Positions 1-6,536 are shown, numbered from the stretch's first letter. The stretch is DNA of 6,539 nucleotides from JBECKR01 sp040235415 (GCA_040235415.1 JBECKR010000301.1:1-6539); one strand, 5' to 3'. Notes: a model not told the origin generated them from the letters alone. Program-made: numbers and translations.

Positions 1-1153
1 CGTCCGCGTTGCGCGGAAGGCGCCAGCCGGCCTCGCGTACGTCGTCGCCGTCCACGAGCGACGCGAGCCCCGCACGCGGGGCGGACAGCCGGAGGGTCAG
101 CGACGCGTCGCTTCCGAACGGGCCGCCGTCGAACACGCCGGGCCGCGCCGCCGCCATGCGGTCGTAGAAGCGCTCGAGGTCCCGGACCGACCGCGGCTCC
201 GCGTCCGCTCCGGTGACGGCGACGGCCGTAGCGACCTCCGAGGGGGCGAACCACAGCGCGTGCCACAGATTGGCCCAGCGGCCGTCGTCGGCGAGGAGCA
301 ACGCGCGCACGAAGCGTGCAGGGTCCGTGAGCCGTGCCTTGACGCGGTGCTGCCAGAACCCCGCCGCGCCGCTCGCTCCGGGCGGGACCACCGCTCCGTC
401 CCGGATCGACAGCGCCCTCGCGTAGCGCCGGAACGGGATCGCCGCGTCGCGATAGATCCGTTCGAGCGCGGCGGGATCGAGCGCCGCGCGCGTGGCGGGA
501 TCGAGGCGCGCGAGCCCGTCGAGCACGAGCCCGAGCCGCTGGTCCGAGACCAGCGTCGCGAACGCGCTCGCGGCGTCGATCGGTCGCGAGACGATGCGGG
601 ACCAGACCTCGAGCGGCACCGCGGTCGCGACCTCGTCGCGCGGGATCTCGAGCCGGACCGTCTCGCCTCCCGCGAGCCGTCGTGCCACGGCGCGGAGGTT
701 CCAGCCCAGGCAGTATGCGGTCCGGCGGCGCTCCTCGTACGGCGACGCGCGCGCGGATTCGTCGAGGTCCGGAGATCGTCCGGACCCGGCGGAATACCCG
801 AAGTACTCGGCGAGCGCCGCGAACGCCTCGGGAGCGGCGTCTCCCGAAGGTGACATCGCGATGCCGTCGGGGTAGCGGCGCTCGAGCGCCGCGACGATCT
901 CGAGGTGCGCGGCCAGATCGACCCGGGCCGGGACCTGCCGCACGTCGTGGTCGACCCGGACGCGCCGCAGGAGCGCGCGATCGACGCTCGCGAGGAAACG
1001 CGCGGGGTCGGTGTCGACGTGGCCGAGCAGGCACGAGACGGCGCGGGTACCTCCGGGCACCTCGATTCCCGATCGCGAGGGTTCGGAGCGCGCGGGCGAC
1101 GCCGGAATCCCGGTCGCCGCGACCGTCATGACGACGAAAAAGAGACGTCTCAA
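1..1153 (-). CDS. Unrecognised secreted protein, 3' end outside the window
   Basis: An uninterrupted minus-strand frame runs from a TTG at 1153-1151 off the left edge: 384 codons with no stop seen. I do not recognise the family and no catalytic motif stands out. I prefer the TTG start because it yields a signal peptide: two arginines at residues 2-3, a hydrophobic core (LFFVVMTVAATG) and an Ala-x-Ala-like site near residues 19-21 (SPA). The in-frame ATG at 1129-1127 would remove the basic end and half of the core. No in-frame ATG or GTG was found between the TTG and 1200, and no strong ribosome-binding site precedes the TTG. After the signal, the protein looks mostly helical and rich in Arg, Ala, Leu and Asp, with an aromatic stretch at about 281-302 (FVRALLLADDGR, then WxxLWHALWF). 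The style recalls large uncharacterised exported proteins of Acidobacteriota-like genomes, which is only an impression. It is divergent from the repeat-protein gene, so no operon link to the rest of the window is implied. The frame is well supported; the exact start is not. Confidence 0.72.
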   Translation of the reverse strand, partial: MRRLFFVVMTVAATGIPASPARSEPSRSGIEVPGGTRAVSCLLGHVDTDPARFLASVDRALLRRVRVDHDVRQVPARVDLAAHLEIVAALERRYPDGIAMSPSGDAAPEAFAALAEYFGYSAGSGRSPDLDESARASPYEERRRTAYCLGWNLRAVARRLAGGETVRLEIPRDEVATAVPLEVWSRIVSRPIDAASAFATLVSDQRLGLVLDGLARLDPATRAALDPAALERIYRDAAIPFRRYARALSIRDGAVVPPGASGAAGFWQHRVKARLTDPARFVRALLLADDGRWANLWHALWFAPSEVATAVAVTGADAEPRSVRDLERFYDRMAAARPGVFDGGPFGSDASLTLRLSAPRAGLASLVDGDDVREAGWRLPRNAD

Positions 1154-1332
1154 CGAACCGTGCCCGTCATGCCCCCCGGGATGATCGGTGGGCTCATGGT
1201 ACGCCCTTCGGCAGGGCCGGAACCAGACGGAATCCGGACTCCCGCGTTCCGAGGGAACCGAACCGCCCGTTCGATCGTACTCTCGGGTATCGCGGGCCGG
1301 TCTCGCGGCCCGGCTCGACCGCGGAGGAGGCC
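1154..1332. promoter_or_regulatory. Divergent intergenic region between two exported-protein genes
   Basis: These 179 bases separate two divergent coding starts and must hold the promoters for both, unless the promoters lie inside the genes. I could not identify a convincing -35/-10 pair on either strand. Two small dyads are visible. GTTCC at 1246-1250 pairs with GGAAC at 1254-1258 around a 3-base centre, an operator-like half-site arrangement. CGGGCCG at 1293-1299 pairs with CGGCCCG at 1306-1312, a 7-bp stem with a 6-base loop just upstream of the ribosome-binding site of the next gene. Both are short enough to occur by chance in DNA this GC-rich, so no function is assigned. Confidence 0.35.
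1323..1330 (+). promoter_or_regulatory. Ribosome-binding site of the triple-repeat protein
   Basis: GGAGGAGG lies directly upstream of the ATG at 1333. Its first GGAGG (1323-1327) is 5 bases from the start codon. It is a strong Shine-Dalgarno match and it fixes the start of this gene over other in-frame candidates. Confidence 0.75.
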
Positions 1333-2514
1333 ATGGGACATCGCTGGGTCACCCTCGGATCCTGCCTGCTCGGAGTCGTCCTCGGGGGCGGCGGGTCCGC
1401 GGCGGGCGGCGAGATCTTCGGGACGGTCGTCGGCCGGGACGGCTCGCGTCACACCGGCACGATCCGCTGGGGCAACGACGAGGCGTTCTGGGACGAGACG
1501 CTCGACGGCTACAAGGACGCGGCGATCGAGACGCCGGTGCAGAACACCGTCGACGTCTTCGGCGTCACGCTGCTGCGCTGGACCGAGACCCGGCGCCAGG
1601 ACCTCGGGCTCGCGATCCCGTTCGGGCGCATCGCGCGGCTCGAGCCGGACGGCGCGCGCGCGTGCCGCGTGACGTTGCGCGGGGGAACCGAGATCCGCGT
1701 GCGATCGAGCGGCTCGGACGTCGGTTCCGGGGGGGACGGCATCTCGATCGACGAGGGCGGCTCCGCGCGGACCGAGCTTCCCTGGGAGGAGATCCGCTCG
1801 ATCGAGTTCGCCGCGAACCCCGCTCCGGGGCGGGACGCCGAGCGCCTCTACGGCACCGTCTACGCCGCCGGCCGGGAGCTCACCGGGTTCGTCCGCTGGG
1901 ACCGCGACGAGTCGATGCGGGACGACGTCCTCGACGGCGACGAGCGCAAGATCGCGTTTCGCGATATCGCCGAGATCGCGCGCGACGGCGCGCGTGCGGC
2001 GACGGTACGAACCGTCGCCGGCGAGACCGTCCGCCTCACGGGCACGAACGACGTCGACCACGACAACCGCGGGATCGAGGTTCGGCTCCCCGACGGGCGG
2101 CGCGTCACGACGGAATGGGAAACGTTCGAGCGCGTGGTTTTCGCCGAGGCCCCGCCGTCACCCCGGTACGCGGAGTTCGGCGAGGCGCGGACGCTGTCGG
2201 GGACGGTACGCGGCGTCGACGGAACCGCGCTCGCCGGCGAGATCGCGTGGGATCTCGACGAGCGCTGGGATTTCGAGACGCTCGAAGGCGAAGACGCCGA
2301 CGGGCTCGAGCACGCGGTCCCGCTGGCGCTCGTCCGCGAGATCCGCAGGGTGACCTCCGAGGCGTCGGACGTCGAGCTGCGCTCGGGGCCGACGCTCCGG
2401 CTCCGGGGCACGAACGACGTCGACGACAACAACCGCGGCATCCGGGTGACGCCCGCGGGCGGGTCCGCGGTCGAGCTGCCCTGGAGCGCGGTGGCGCGCG
2501 TCACCTTTCGCTAG
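1333..2514 (+). CDS. Exported protein with three tandem repeat domains, unknown function
   Basis: A 393-residue protein whose family I do not recognise. Residues 1-24 look like a Sec signal peptide: His3 and Arg4, a hydrophobic core at 5-18, then a small-residue site GSAAGG at 21-26. A LGSC string at 8-11 resembles a lipobox, but it sits too near the N-terminus to be convincing. The mature part consists of three related units, at about 27-160, 171-271 and 286-393. Each begins with a G-x-V strand and an (I/V)xW motif (TIRW, FVRW, EIAW), followed by an acidic D/E-x-L-(D/E)-G turn (TLDG, VLDG, TLEG). Each then has a G-(S/T)-(D/N)-D-V-type loop ending in an (R/D)-G-I strand, and closes with an x-W-x-x-(I/F/V)-x-x-(V/I)-x-F strand (LPWEEIRSIEF, TEWETFERVVF, LPWSAVARVTF). 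The pattern of short alternating strands suggests a beta-rich extracytoplasmic fold. The Asp/Asn-rich loops could bind a cation, but this is speculation. No enzyme motif is visible. The gene ends 54 bases before the molybdenum-enzyme cassette on the same strand, so read-through co-transcription is possible. Confidence 0.85.
   Translation: MGHRWVTLGSCLLGVVLGGGGSAAGGEIFGTVVGRDGSRHTGTIRWGNDEAFWDETLDGYKDAAIETPVQNTVDVFGVTLLRWTETRRQDLGLAIPFGRIARLEPDGARACRVTLRGGTEIRVRSSGSDVGSGGDGISIDEGGSARTELPWEEIRSIEFAANPAPGRDAERLYGTVYAAGRELTGFVRWDRDESMRDDVLDGDERKIAFRDIAEIARDGARAATVRTVAGETVRLTGTNDVDHDNRGIEVRLPDGRRVTTEWETFERVVFAEAPPSPRYAEFGEARTLSGTVRGVDGTALAGEIAWDLDERWDFETLEGEDADGLEHAVPLALVREIRRVTSEASDVELRSGPTLRLRGTNDVDDNNRGIRVTPAGGSAVELPWSAVARVTFR
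1411..1812 (+). repeat. Internal protein repeat 1 (residues 27-160)
   Basis: First and longest copy of the repeated unit. It carries an insert of about 30 residues at about 65-95 that the other copies lack. Its central loop is degenerate: SGSDVGSGGDGI at 126-137, against GTNDVD...NRGI in copies 2 and 3. It closes with LPWEEIRSIEF at 149-159. Confidence 0.7.
1843..2145 (+). repeat. Internal protein repeat 2 (residues 171-271)
   Basis: Second copy, about 100 residues. It has FVRW at 186-189, VLDG at 199-202, GTNDVDHDNRGI at 237-248 and TEWETFERVVF at 260-270. The bases coding for the start of the loop (2041-2058) are identical over 18 nt to 2407-2424 in copy 3, which supports origin by tandem duplication. 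Confidence 0.75.
2188..2511 (+). repeat. Internal protein repeat 3 (residues 286-393)
   Basis: Third copy, reaching the C-terminus exactly, so the protein ends with the closing strand of the unit. It has EIAW at 303-306, TLEG at 316-319, GTNDVDDNNRGI at 359-370 and LPWSAVARVTF at 382-392. It is closer to copy 2 than to copy 1 in the central loop. Confidence 0.75.
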
Positions 2515-2533
2515 GGGATCGTCCGGGATTCCG

Positions 2534-2539
2534 TAGAAT
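2534..2539 (+). promoter_or_regulatory. Possible -10 element (TAGAAT) for the molybdenum-enzyme genes
   Basis: TAGAAT matches five of six bases of the sigma-70 -10 consensus and is a rare AT-rich island in this sequence, 30 bases before the start of the small-subunit gene. No recognisable -35 box lies 16-18 bases upstream; that region is the end of the preceding gene and its stop codon. The call therefore rests on one hexamer. Confidence 0.3.
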
Positions 2540-2570
2540 GGGGGCCCCACACCCGCACGGAGGCCCCCAT
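2538..2570 (+). promoter_or_regulatory. Inverted repeat that can mask the small-subunit start codon
   Basis: ATGGGGGCC at 2538-2546 is perfectly complementary to GGCCCCCAT at 2562-2570, giving a 9-bp stem with a 15-base loop. The 3' arm includes the last two bases of the ribosome-binding site (GGAGG, 2559-2563) and the first two bases of the ATG at 2569. In an mRNA reading through from upstream, this hairpin would hide the translation start. There is no following U-run, so it is not an intrinsic terminator. The pairing is seen directly; a regulatory role is inferred. Confidence 0.45.
2559..2563 (+). promoter_or_regulatory. Ribosome-binding site of the small subunit
   Basis: GGAGG, 5 bases before the ATG at 2569, is a consensus Shine-Dalgarno site that supports this start. 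Its last two bases lie within the 3' arm of the inverted repeat. Confidence 0.7.
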
Positions 2571-3222
2571 GAGCGAACACCCGAAACCCGGGAAACCTCC
2601 CGAAACCGGCGGGTTGACCCGCCGCCGATTCCTGACCCGGGCCGGCGCCGGCGCCGTCGGGGCCGCGGCCGTGGGCCCGCTCCTCTCCGGGAACGCCGCC
2701 GCCGCGCCGGTGTCCGCCGATCCGGCCGCGGCCGCGGACCTCGCGCCCGCGAGGCTCGTGATCAACGGCCGCGAGCACCGCCTGCTGGTCGAGCCGCGCT
2801 GGTCGCTGCTGTACGTCCTGAGGGAGAGGTCCGGACTGACCGGCACGAAGGTCGGCTGCGAGCGCGGCGAGTGCGGGGCGTGCACCGTGCTCGTCGACGG
2901 CAAGCCGCGCTACGCCTGCATGACGCTCGCGCTCGAGGCCGAGGACCACGAGATCACCACCGTCGAGGGGCTCATGGAGGGCGAGAACCTCGGGCCCGTG
3001 CAGCGCGCGTTCGCGGAGCACGACGCGCTCCAGTGCGGCTACTGTACCCCCGGTCAGGTCGTTGCGGCCGAAGGCCTCCTGCGGGCCGATCCCGACCCGG
3101 ACGTCGAGACGATACGGCTCGGCGTCAGCGGCAACCTGTGCCGCTGCGGGGCGTATCCCAACATCGTTCGCGCGGTCCGCCGCGCCGCGGAGATCAAGCG
3201 CGGCACGGGAGGTGCGTCGTGA
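2569..3222 (+). CDS. Tat-exported [2Fe-2S] small subunit of a molybdenum hydroxylase (PaoA/YagT-like)
   Basis: A 217-residue electron-transfer subunit of a xanthine dehydrogenase-family enzyme, close in length to E. coli PaoA (229). Residues 1-46 form a twin-arginine signal: TRRRFL at 17-22, a hydrophobic Ala/Gly/Val stretch at 25-39 and an Ala-rich end at 43-46, so cleavage near 46 is likely. Next comes a plant-type ferredoxin domain with cluster ligands C97, C102, C105 and C117 (GCERGECGAC, then YAC). An all-helical second [2Fe-2S] domain follows, with CGYC at 156-159 and CRC at 191-193. All eight expected cysteines are present. In this family the two clusters pass electrons from the Mo centre to FAD. 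The Tat signal predicts that the folded complex acts in the periplasm or outside the cell, with this subunit carrying its partners out, as established for PaoABC. The gene overlaps the large-subunit gene by 4 bases (GTGA), so translation is probably coupled. The family is near certain; the substrate is unknown. Confidence 0.96.
   Translation: MSEHPKPGKPPETGGLTRRRFLTRAGAGAVGAAAVGPLLSGNAAAAPVSADPAAAADLAPARLVINGREHRLLVEPRWSLLYVLRERSGLTGTKVGCERGECGACTVLVDGKPRYACMTLALEAEDHEITTVEGLMEGENLGPVQRAFAEHDALQCGYCTPGQVVAAEGLLRADPDPDVETIRLGVSGNLCRCGAYPNIVRAVRRAAEIKRGTGGAS
3207..3212 (+). promoter_or_regulatory. Ribosome-binding site that sets the large-subunit GTG start
   Basis: GGGAGG inside the last codons of the small-subunit gene is 6 bases before the GTG at 3219. 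This matters because the large-subunit frame stays open far upstream, so an ORF finder would place the start about 2 kb too early. The site, together with the GTGA overlap, fixes the true start. Confidence 0.8.
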
Positions 3223-5537
3223 AGCGCGAGGGCGACTACTACATCACGGGACCGCTGCCGGAGACGCCCGCGCCGCCGACCGAACCGCCGCCGTGGGGCG
3301 AGACCGAGGTCGTCGGCAAGCCGCTGCCCCGGATCGACGCCTACGACCGCGTCAGCGGCTCGGCGGTCTATCCGTCGGACGTCGTGCTCCCCGACATGCT
3401 GTACGCCGCCGTGCTGCGGTGCCCCCACGCCCACGCGCGCGCCCGGAAGATCGACGTCTCGCGGGCGGAGCGGATGGCCGCGGTCCGCGCGGTCCTGAAG
3501 GACGGCGACCCCGGGACCGACGTCCGCTGGCCGATCGGCGACCCCGACGCTCGCAGCCGGCTGTTCGACCCGCACTGCCGCTACGAGGGCGAGGCCGTGG
3601 CGGCGGTCGCGGCCGAGACGCCGTACGCGGCGCGCGACGCGCTGCGTGCGATCGCGGTCGAGTACGACGTGCTGCCGCACGTCTCGGACGCCATGGCGGC
3701 GATCGCGCCGGGCGCCCCCGCCGTGTGGGAGGGCGGGAACCGCGCCGGCGAGCCGCAGGTCTACGAGCGCGGCGACCTCGCCGCCGGGCTCGCCGCCGCG
3801 GCCGTGGTGCTCGAGGAGACCTACGAGACCGCGACGAACCTGCACGTCCCGATGGAGCTTCACGGCTGCGTCGCGACGTGGGACGGCGGGCGGCTGACGG
3901 TCTGGGAGTCGAGCCAGGGCGTGTACAACGTCCAGCGCGAGCTCGCCATCGCGTTCGGACTTCCCCTGACCGACGTCCGCGTCGTCGGACACTACGTCGG
4001 TGGCGGGTTCGGGAGCAAGCTCTCGACCGGGAAGTTCTCGGTCGCCGCCTCGCTCCTGGCGCGGAAGACCGCGCGGCCGGTGAAGCTGTTCCTGTCTCGT
4101 GAGGAGACGCAGCTCGCCGTCGGGAACCGCCCCGGCAACCGCATTCGGATGAAGGCCGGCTTCCGCGCCGACGGCACGCTGACGGGGCTCGAGATGGAGG
4201 GCTGGGGATCGGGCGGCGCGTACTCCGGCGACGGCACCGGTCTGCTCGACTGGCAGGTGCGCGACCTGTACCGCTGCGCCAACGTCCGGACCGTGCGCCA
4301 CGACGTCCACATCCACGCCGGGGACGAGCGGCCGATGCGGGCTCCCGGGCATCCGCAGGGGTCGTGGGCGCTCGAGCAGCTGCTCGACGCGGCGGCCGAT
4401 CGCCTCGGCGTCGATCCGGTCGAGCTGCGGCTGCGCAACCTCGCCGAGGCCTCGCAGGCTCGCGGCGGTCTGCCGTACACCAGCAACGGCTTCCGGGAGT
4501 GCCTGACCCGCGGGGCCGAGGCGTTCGGCTGGAAGGAGGCGCGCGAGGCGCCGCGGCGCGACGGCGACGTCGTGCGTGGCGTCGGAATGGCGGGGGCGAC
4601 GTGGGTCGCGGGCGCGGGCCGACCGCCGTCGACCGCGATCGTACGGTACTTCGACGACGGCAGCGTCAACCTCAACATGGGCGCGAGCGACATCGGGACG
4701 GGAACCAAGACCGTGATGGCGATGGTGGTCGCCGAGGAGCTCGGGGTTCCGCCGGAACGGATCCGCGTGGAGCACGCCGACACCGCGACCACGCAGTTCG
4801 CGACGGCGAGCGGGGGGAGCAAGACGGTACCGACCGAATCCCCCGCGGTCCGCGCCGCCGCGATCGACTGCCGCGATCAGCTGCTCCGCATGGCGGCGGA
4901 CCAGCTCGACGCGAGCCCCTCCGATCTCGCGCTCGCGGGCGACGCGGTCGTCTCGCGCTCCGACCCGTCGAAACGGGTCGCGCTCGTGGAGCTCGAGGAG
5001 TTCCGCCGCCGGATGGTGGTGGTCGGCGTCGGCTACCGCGGCCCGAACCCCGAGGACAAGGCCACCTGCCCGTTCGCCGCGCAGTTCTGCGAGGTCGAGG
5101 TCGACACCGGGACCGGGGAGCTTCGCGTCACGCGGTTCCTCGGAGCCCACGACTCCGGCCGCGTCATGAACCGCAAGACGTTCGACAACCAGGTCTACGG
5201 CGGCATCGCGATGGGGATCGGGTTCGGCACGACCGAGCGCCGGGTGCTCGACGCCGGGCAGACCGGCAAGATGTGCAACCTCGGCCTCCACGACTACAAG
5301 ATCCCGACGGCCATGGACGTTCCGGTCGAGATCGCGTCGCTGCCGGTCGAGACGCGCGACCTCGAGTGCAACTCGACCGGGGCGAAGGGCCTCGGAGAGC
5401 CGGTCACGATCCCGACCGCGGCCGCGATCGCGAACGCGGTGTACCACGCCACCGGCATCCGGATCACGGAGACTCCGATCAACACGACGCGGCTCGCCGA
5501 GCGCCTCGCGCGGCGCGACGCCGGACGGAGGGGCTGA
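3219..5537 (+). CDS. Molybdopterin-binding catalytic subunit, xanthine dehydrogenase family (PaoC/YagR-like)
   Basis: The 772-residue catalytic subunit binds the molybdopterin cofactor and hydroxylates an aldehyde or N-heterocycle using water-derived oxygen. The usual fold is present. An aldehyde oxidase/xanthine dehydrogenase a/b-hammerhead domain covers about 40-155 (GSAVYPSDVVLPDMLYAAVLR near its start). The Mo-binding region covers about 170-720, with PMELHG at 211-216, the glycine loop GGGFGSK at 261-267, RAPGHPQG at 374-381, GTGTKT at 493-498 and ASGGSKTV at 530-537. Near the C-terminus GAKGLGEP (721-728) supplies Glu727, the family's catalytic base. The N-terminus (11-26) is a proline-rich arm. 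There is no signal peptide, so export would depend on the small subunit. E. coli PaoC has 732 residues. The GTG start at 3219 overlaps the previous stop as GTGA and follows a strong ribosome-binding site. Pocket residues do not let me tell aldehyde from purine or other substrates; the PaoC-like assignment rests on the partner subunits. Confidence 0.95.
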   Translation: MKREGDYYITGPLPETPAPPTEPPPWGETEVVGKPLPRIDAYDRVSGSAVYPSDVVLPDMLYAAVLRCPHAHARARKIDVSRAERMAAVRAVLKDGDPGTDVRWPIGDPDARSRLFDPHCRYEGEAVAAVAAETPYAARDALRAIAVEYDVLPHVSDAMAAIAPGAPAVWEGGNRAGEPQVYERGDLAAGLAAAAVVLEETYETATNLHVPMELHGCVATWDGGRLTVWESSQGVYNVQRELAIAFGLPLTDVRVVGHYVGGGFGSKLSTGKFSVAASLLARKTARPVKLFLSREETQLAVGNRPGNRIRMKAGFRADGTLTGLEMEGWGSGGAYSGDGTGLLDWQVRDLYRCANVRTVRHDVHIHAGDERPMRAPGHPQGSWALEQLLDAAADRLGVDPVELRLRNLAEASQARGGLPYTSNGFRECLTRGAEAFGWKEAREAPRRDGDVVRGVGMAGATWVAGAGRPPSTAIVRYFDDGSVNLNMGASDIGTGTKTVMAMVVAEELGVPPERIRVEHADTATTQFATASGGSKTVPTESPAVRAAAIDCRDQLLRMAADQLDASPSDLALAGDAVVSRSDPSKRVALVELEEFRRRMVVVGVGYRGPNPEDKATCPFAAQFCEVEVDTGTGELRVTRFLGAHDSGRVMNRKTFDNQVYGGIAMGIGFGTTERRVLDAGQTGKMCNLGLHDYKIPTAMDVPVEIASLPVETRDLECNSTGAKGLGEPVTIPTAAAIANAVYHATGIRITETPINTTRLAERLARRDAGRRG
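5527..5533 (+). promoter_or_regulatory. Ribosome-binding site of the FAD subunit
   Basis: GGAGGGG lies inside the last codons of the large-subunit gene, 7 bases before the ATG at 5541. Stop and start are only 3 bases apart, so the same ribosomes could re-initiate. Confidence 0.7.
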
Positions 5538-5540
5538 GCC

Positions 5541-6536
5541 ATGCTGCCGAAGTTCGGATACGTCCGTGCGGAATCGGTCGAGGACGCCGTCCGGAAGCTC
5601 TCGCGCCCCGGGGCGCGGCTGCACGCCGGCGGCACCGATCTCTTGGGGTGCCTGCACGACGGCGTGTTCGGCGCCGAGACCGTGGTGAGCCTGTCGCGCA
5701 TCGACGCCCTCCGCGGAATCGCCGAGACGAGCGACGGCGCCTTGCGGATCGGCGCGCTCGCGACGATCGCGGAGATCGCGGCGCACCCGCTCGTCGCCGC
5801 ACGCTACCCGGTACTGCGTGAAGCCGCGATCTCGGTCGCGAGCCCGCAGCTCCGCGAGCAGGGCACGCTGGGAGGAAACCTGAACCAGCGGCCGCGGTGC
5901 TGGTACTTCCGGGGCGGGTTCCGCTGTGCCAAGAAGGGCGGCGACACCTGCTACGCCTACGAGGGCGAGAACCGCTATCACGCCATCCTGGGCGGAGGAC
6001 CGTGCTTCATCGTGCATCCTTCGGACACCGCGCCGGCGCTGATCGCGCTCGACGCCGTGGCCCGCCTCGCCGGGCCCGGGGGGGACCGCGCGGTCCCGCT
6101 CGAGCGCTACTTCGTCCTGCCGGAGCAGGACCTCGCGTCGGAAACGGTCCTGCGGCCCGGCGAGATTCTCACCGAGGTCGTGATCCCGGCGCCGCGCCGC
6201 GGGACGCTGAGCGGCTACCGCAAGGTCCGCGAGCGCGCCGCCTTCGACTTCGCGCTCGCCAGCGTCGCGCTCGCCGCGCGGTTCGAAGGGGACGTCGTGC
6301 GCGACCCGCGCGTCGTGCTCGGCGGGGTGGCGCCCGCGCCGTGGCGATCGACCGAGGCGGAGTCTGCGATCGACGGCAGGACCCTCGACGAGGACGTCGC
6401 GAGGGCCGCCGCGGAAGCCGCGACGCGCGACGCGGCGCCGCTCGCGCACAACGGCTTCAAGGTGCCGCTCCTGCGGGGAGCGTTGCGTGCGTCGCTCCTG
6501 CGGCTCGCCGCCGCGGGTCGCGCCGGCGGCCGGTGA
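5541..6536 (+). CDS. FAD-binding subunit with a [4Fe-4S] loop (PaoB/YagS-like)
   Basis: The 331-residue flavoprotein accepts electrons from the [2Fe-2S] subunit. The FAD-binding PCMH-type domain spans about 1-220, with AGGTDL at 29-34 and GTLGGN at 108-113, the family's two FAD-contact loops. A CO-dehydrogenase flavoprotein C-terminal domain follows from about 224 (GYRKVRERAAFDFALASVA). Between the FAD loops and the rest lies an insert with four cysteines, C120 (RCWYF), C129 (RCAKK), C137 (DTCYA) and C155 (GPCF). This matches the [4Fe-4S] loop known in PaoB and in the 4-hydroxybenzoyl-CoA reductase beta subunit, and absent from ordinary xanthine dehydrogenase or CoxM-type FAD subunits. E. coli PaoB has 318 residues. 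There is no signal peptide. The gene starts 3 bases after the large-subunit stop and completes the heterotrimer. In paoABC the FAD gene comes second; here it is last. The final electron acceptor is unknown. Confidence 0.95.
   Translation: MLPKFGYVRAESVEDAVRKLSRPGARLHAGGTDLLGCLHDGVFGAETVVSLSRIDALRGIAETSDGALRIGALATIAEIAAHPLVAARYPVLREAAISVASPQLREQGTLGGNLNQRPRCWYFRGGFRCAKKGGDTCYAYEGENRYHAILGGGPCFIVHPSDTAPALIALDAVARLAGPGGDRAVPLERYFVLPEQDLASETVLRPGEILTEVVIPAPRRGTLSGYRKVRERAAFDFALASVALAARFEGDVVRDPRVVLGGVAPAPWRSTEAESAIDGRTLDEDVARAAAEAATRDAAPLAHNGFKVPLLRGALRASLLRLAAAGRAGGR

Noticed and set aside
1142..1151. Perfect 10-bp palindrome GAGACGTCTC at the start of the minus-strand gene
   Set aside because: It falls in codons 1-4 of the signal peptide (Arg-Arg-Leu), and a single palindrome of this length is not enough to call an operator.
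1293..1312. 7-bp GC stem with a 6-base loop upstream of the repeat-protein gene as a terminator or riboswitch piece
   Set aside because: There is no U-run and no supporting structure around it, and stems of this size are common by chance at this GC content.
1340..1366. Lipoprotein signal in the repeat protein (LGSC at residues 8-11)
   Set aside because: The cysteine is at residue 11 with almost no hydrophobic core before it. The hydrophobic stretch continues after it, as in an ordinary Sec signal peptide.
213..1672. Several plus-strand open frames of 70-255 codons over the left third
   Set aside because: They are Arg/Ser/Pro-rich shadows of the minus-strand secreted protein and of the repeat protein, without ribosome-binding sites or recognisable domains.
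1150..2061. Minus-strand open frame of 303 codons with an ATG-led short tail near 1168-1170
   Set aside because: It lies opposite the repeat protein, ends at a TGA just before the secreted-protein start, and shows no family features.
1188..3218. Open frame continuous with the large subunit for 677 codons upstream of its GTG, suggesting a 1449-residue fusion protein
   Set aside because: The upstream part translates to arginine-rich low-complexity sequence and overlaps the repeat protein and the small subunit, which are both clearly real in another frame. A good ribosome-binding site and the GTGA overlap place the start at 3219.
3054..6449. Minus-strand open frame of 1131 codons opposite the large and FAD subunits
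   Set aside because: Its translation is Arg/Asp/Ala/Val-rich with no domain, and the plus strand has unmistakable enzyme motifs throughout. In GC-rich genes with G/C third positions, stops are rare on the opposite strand.
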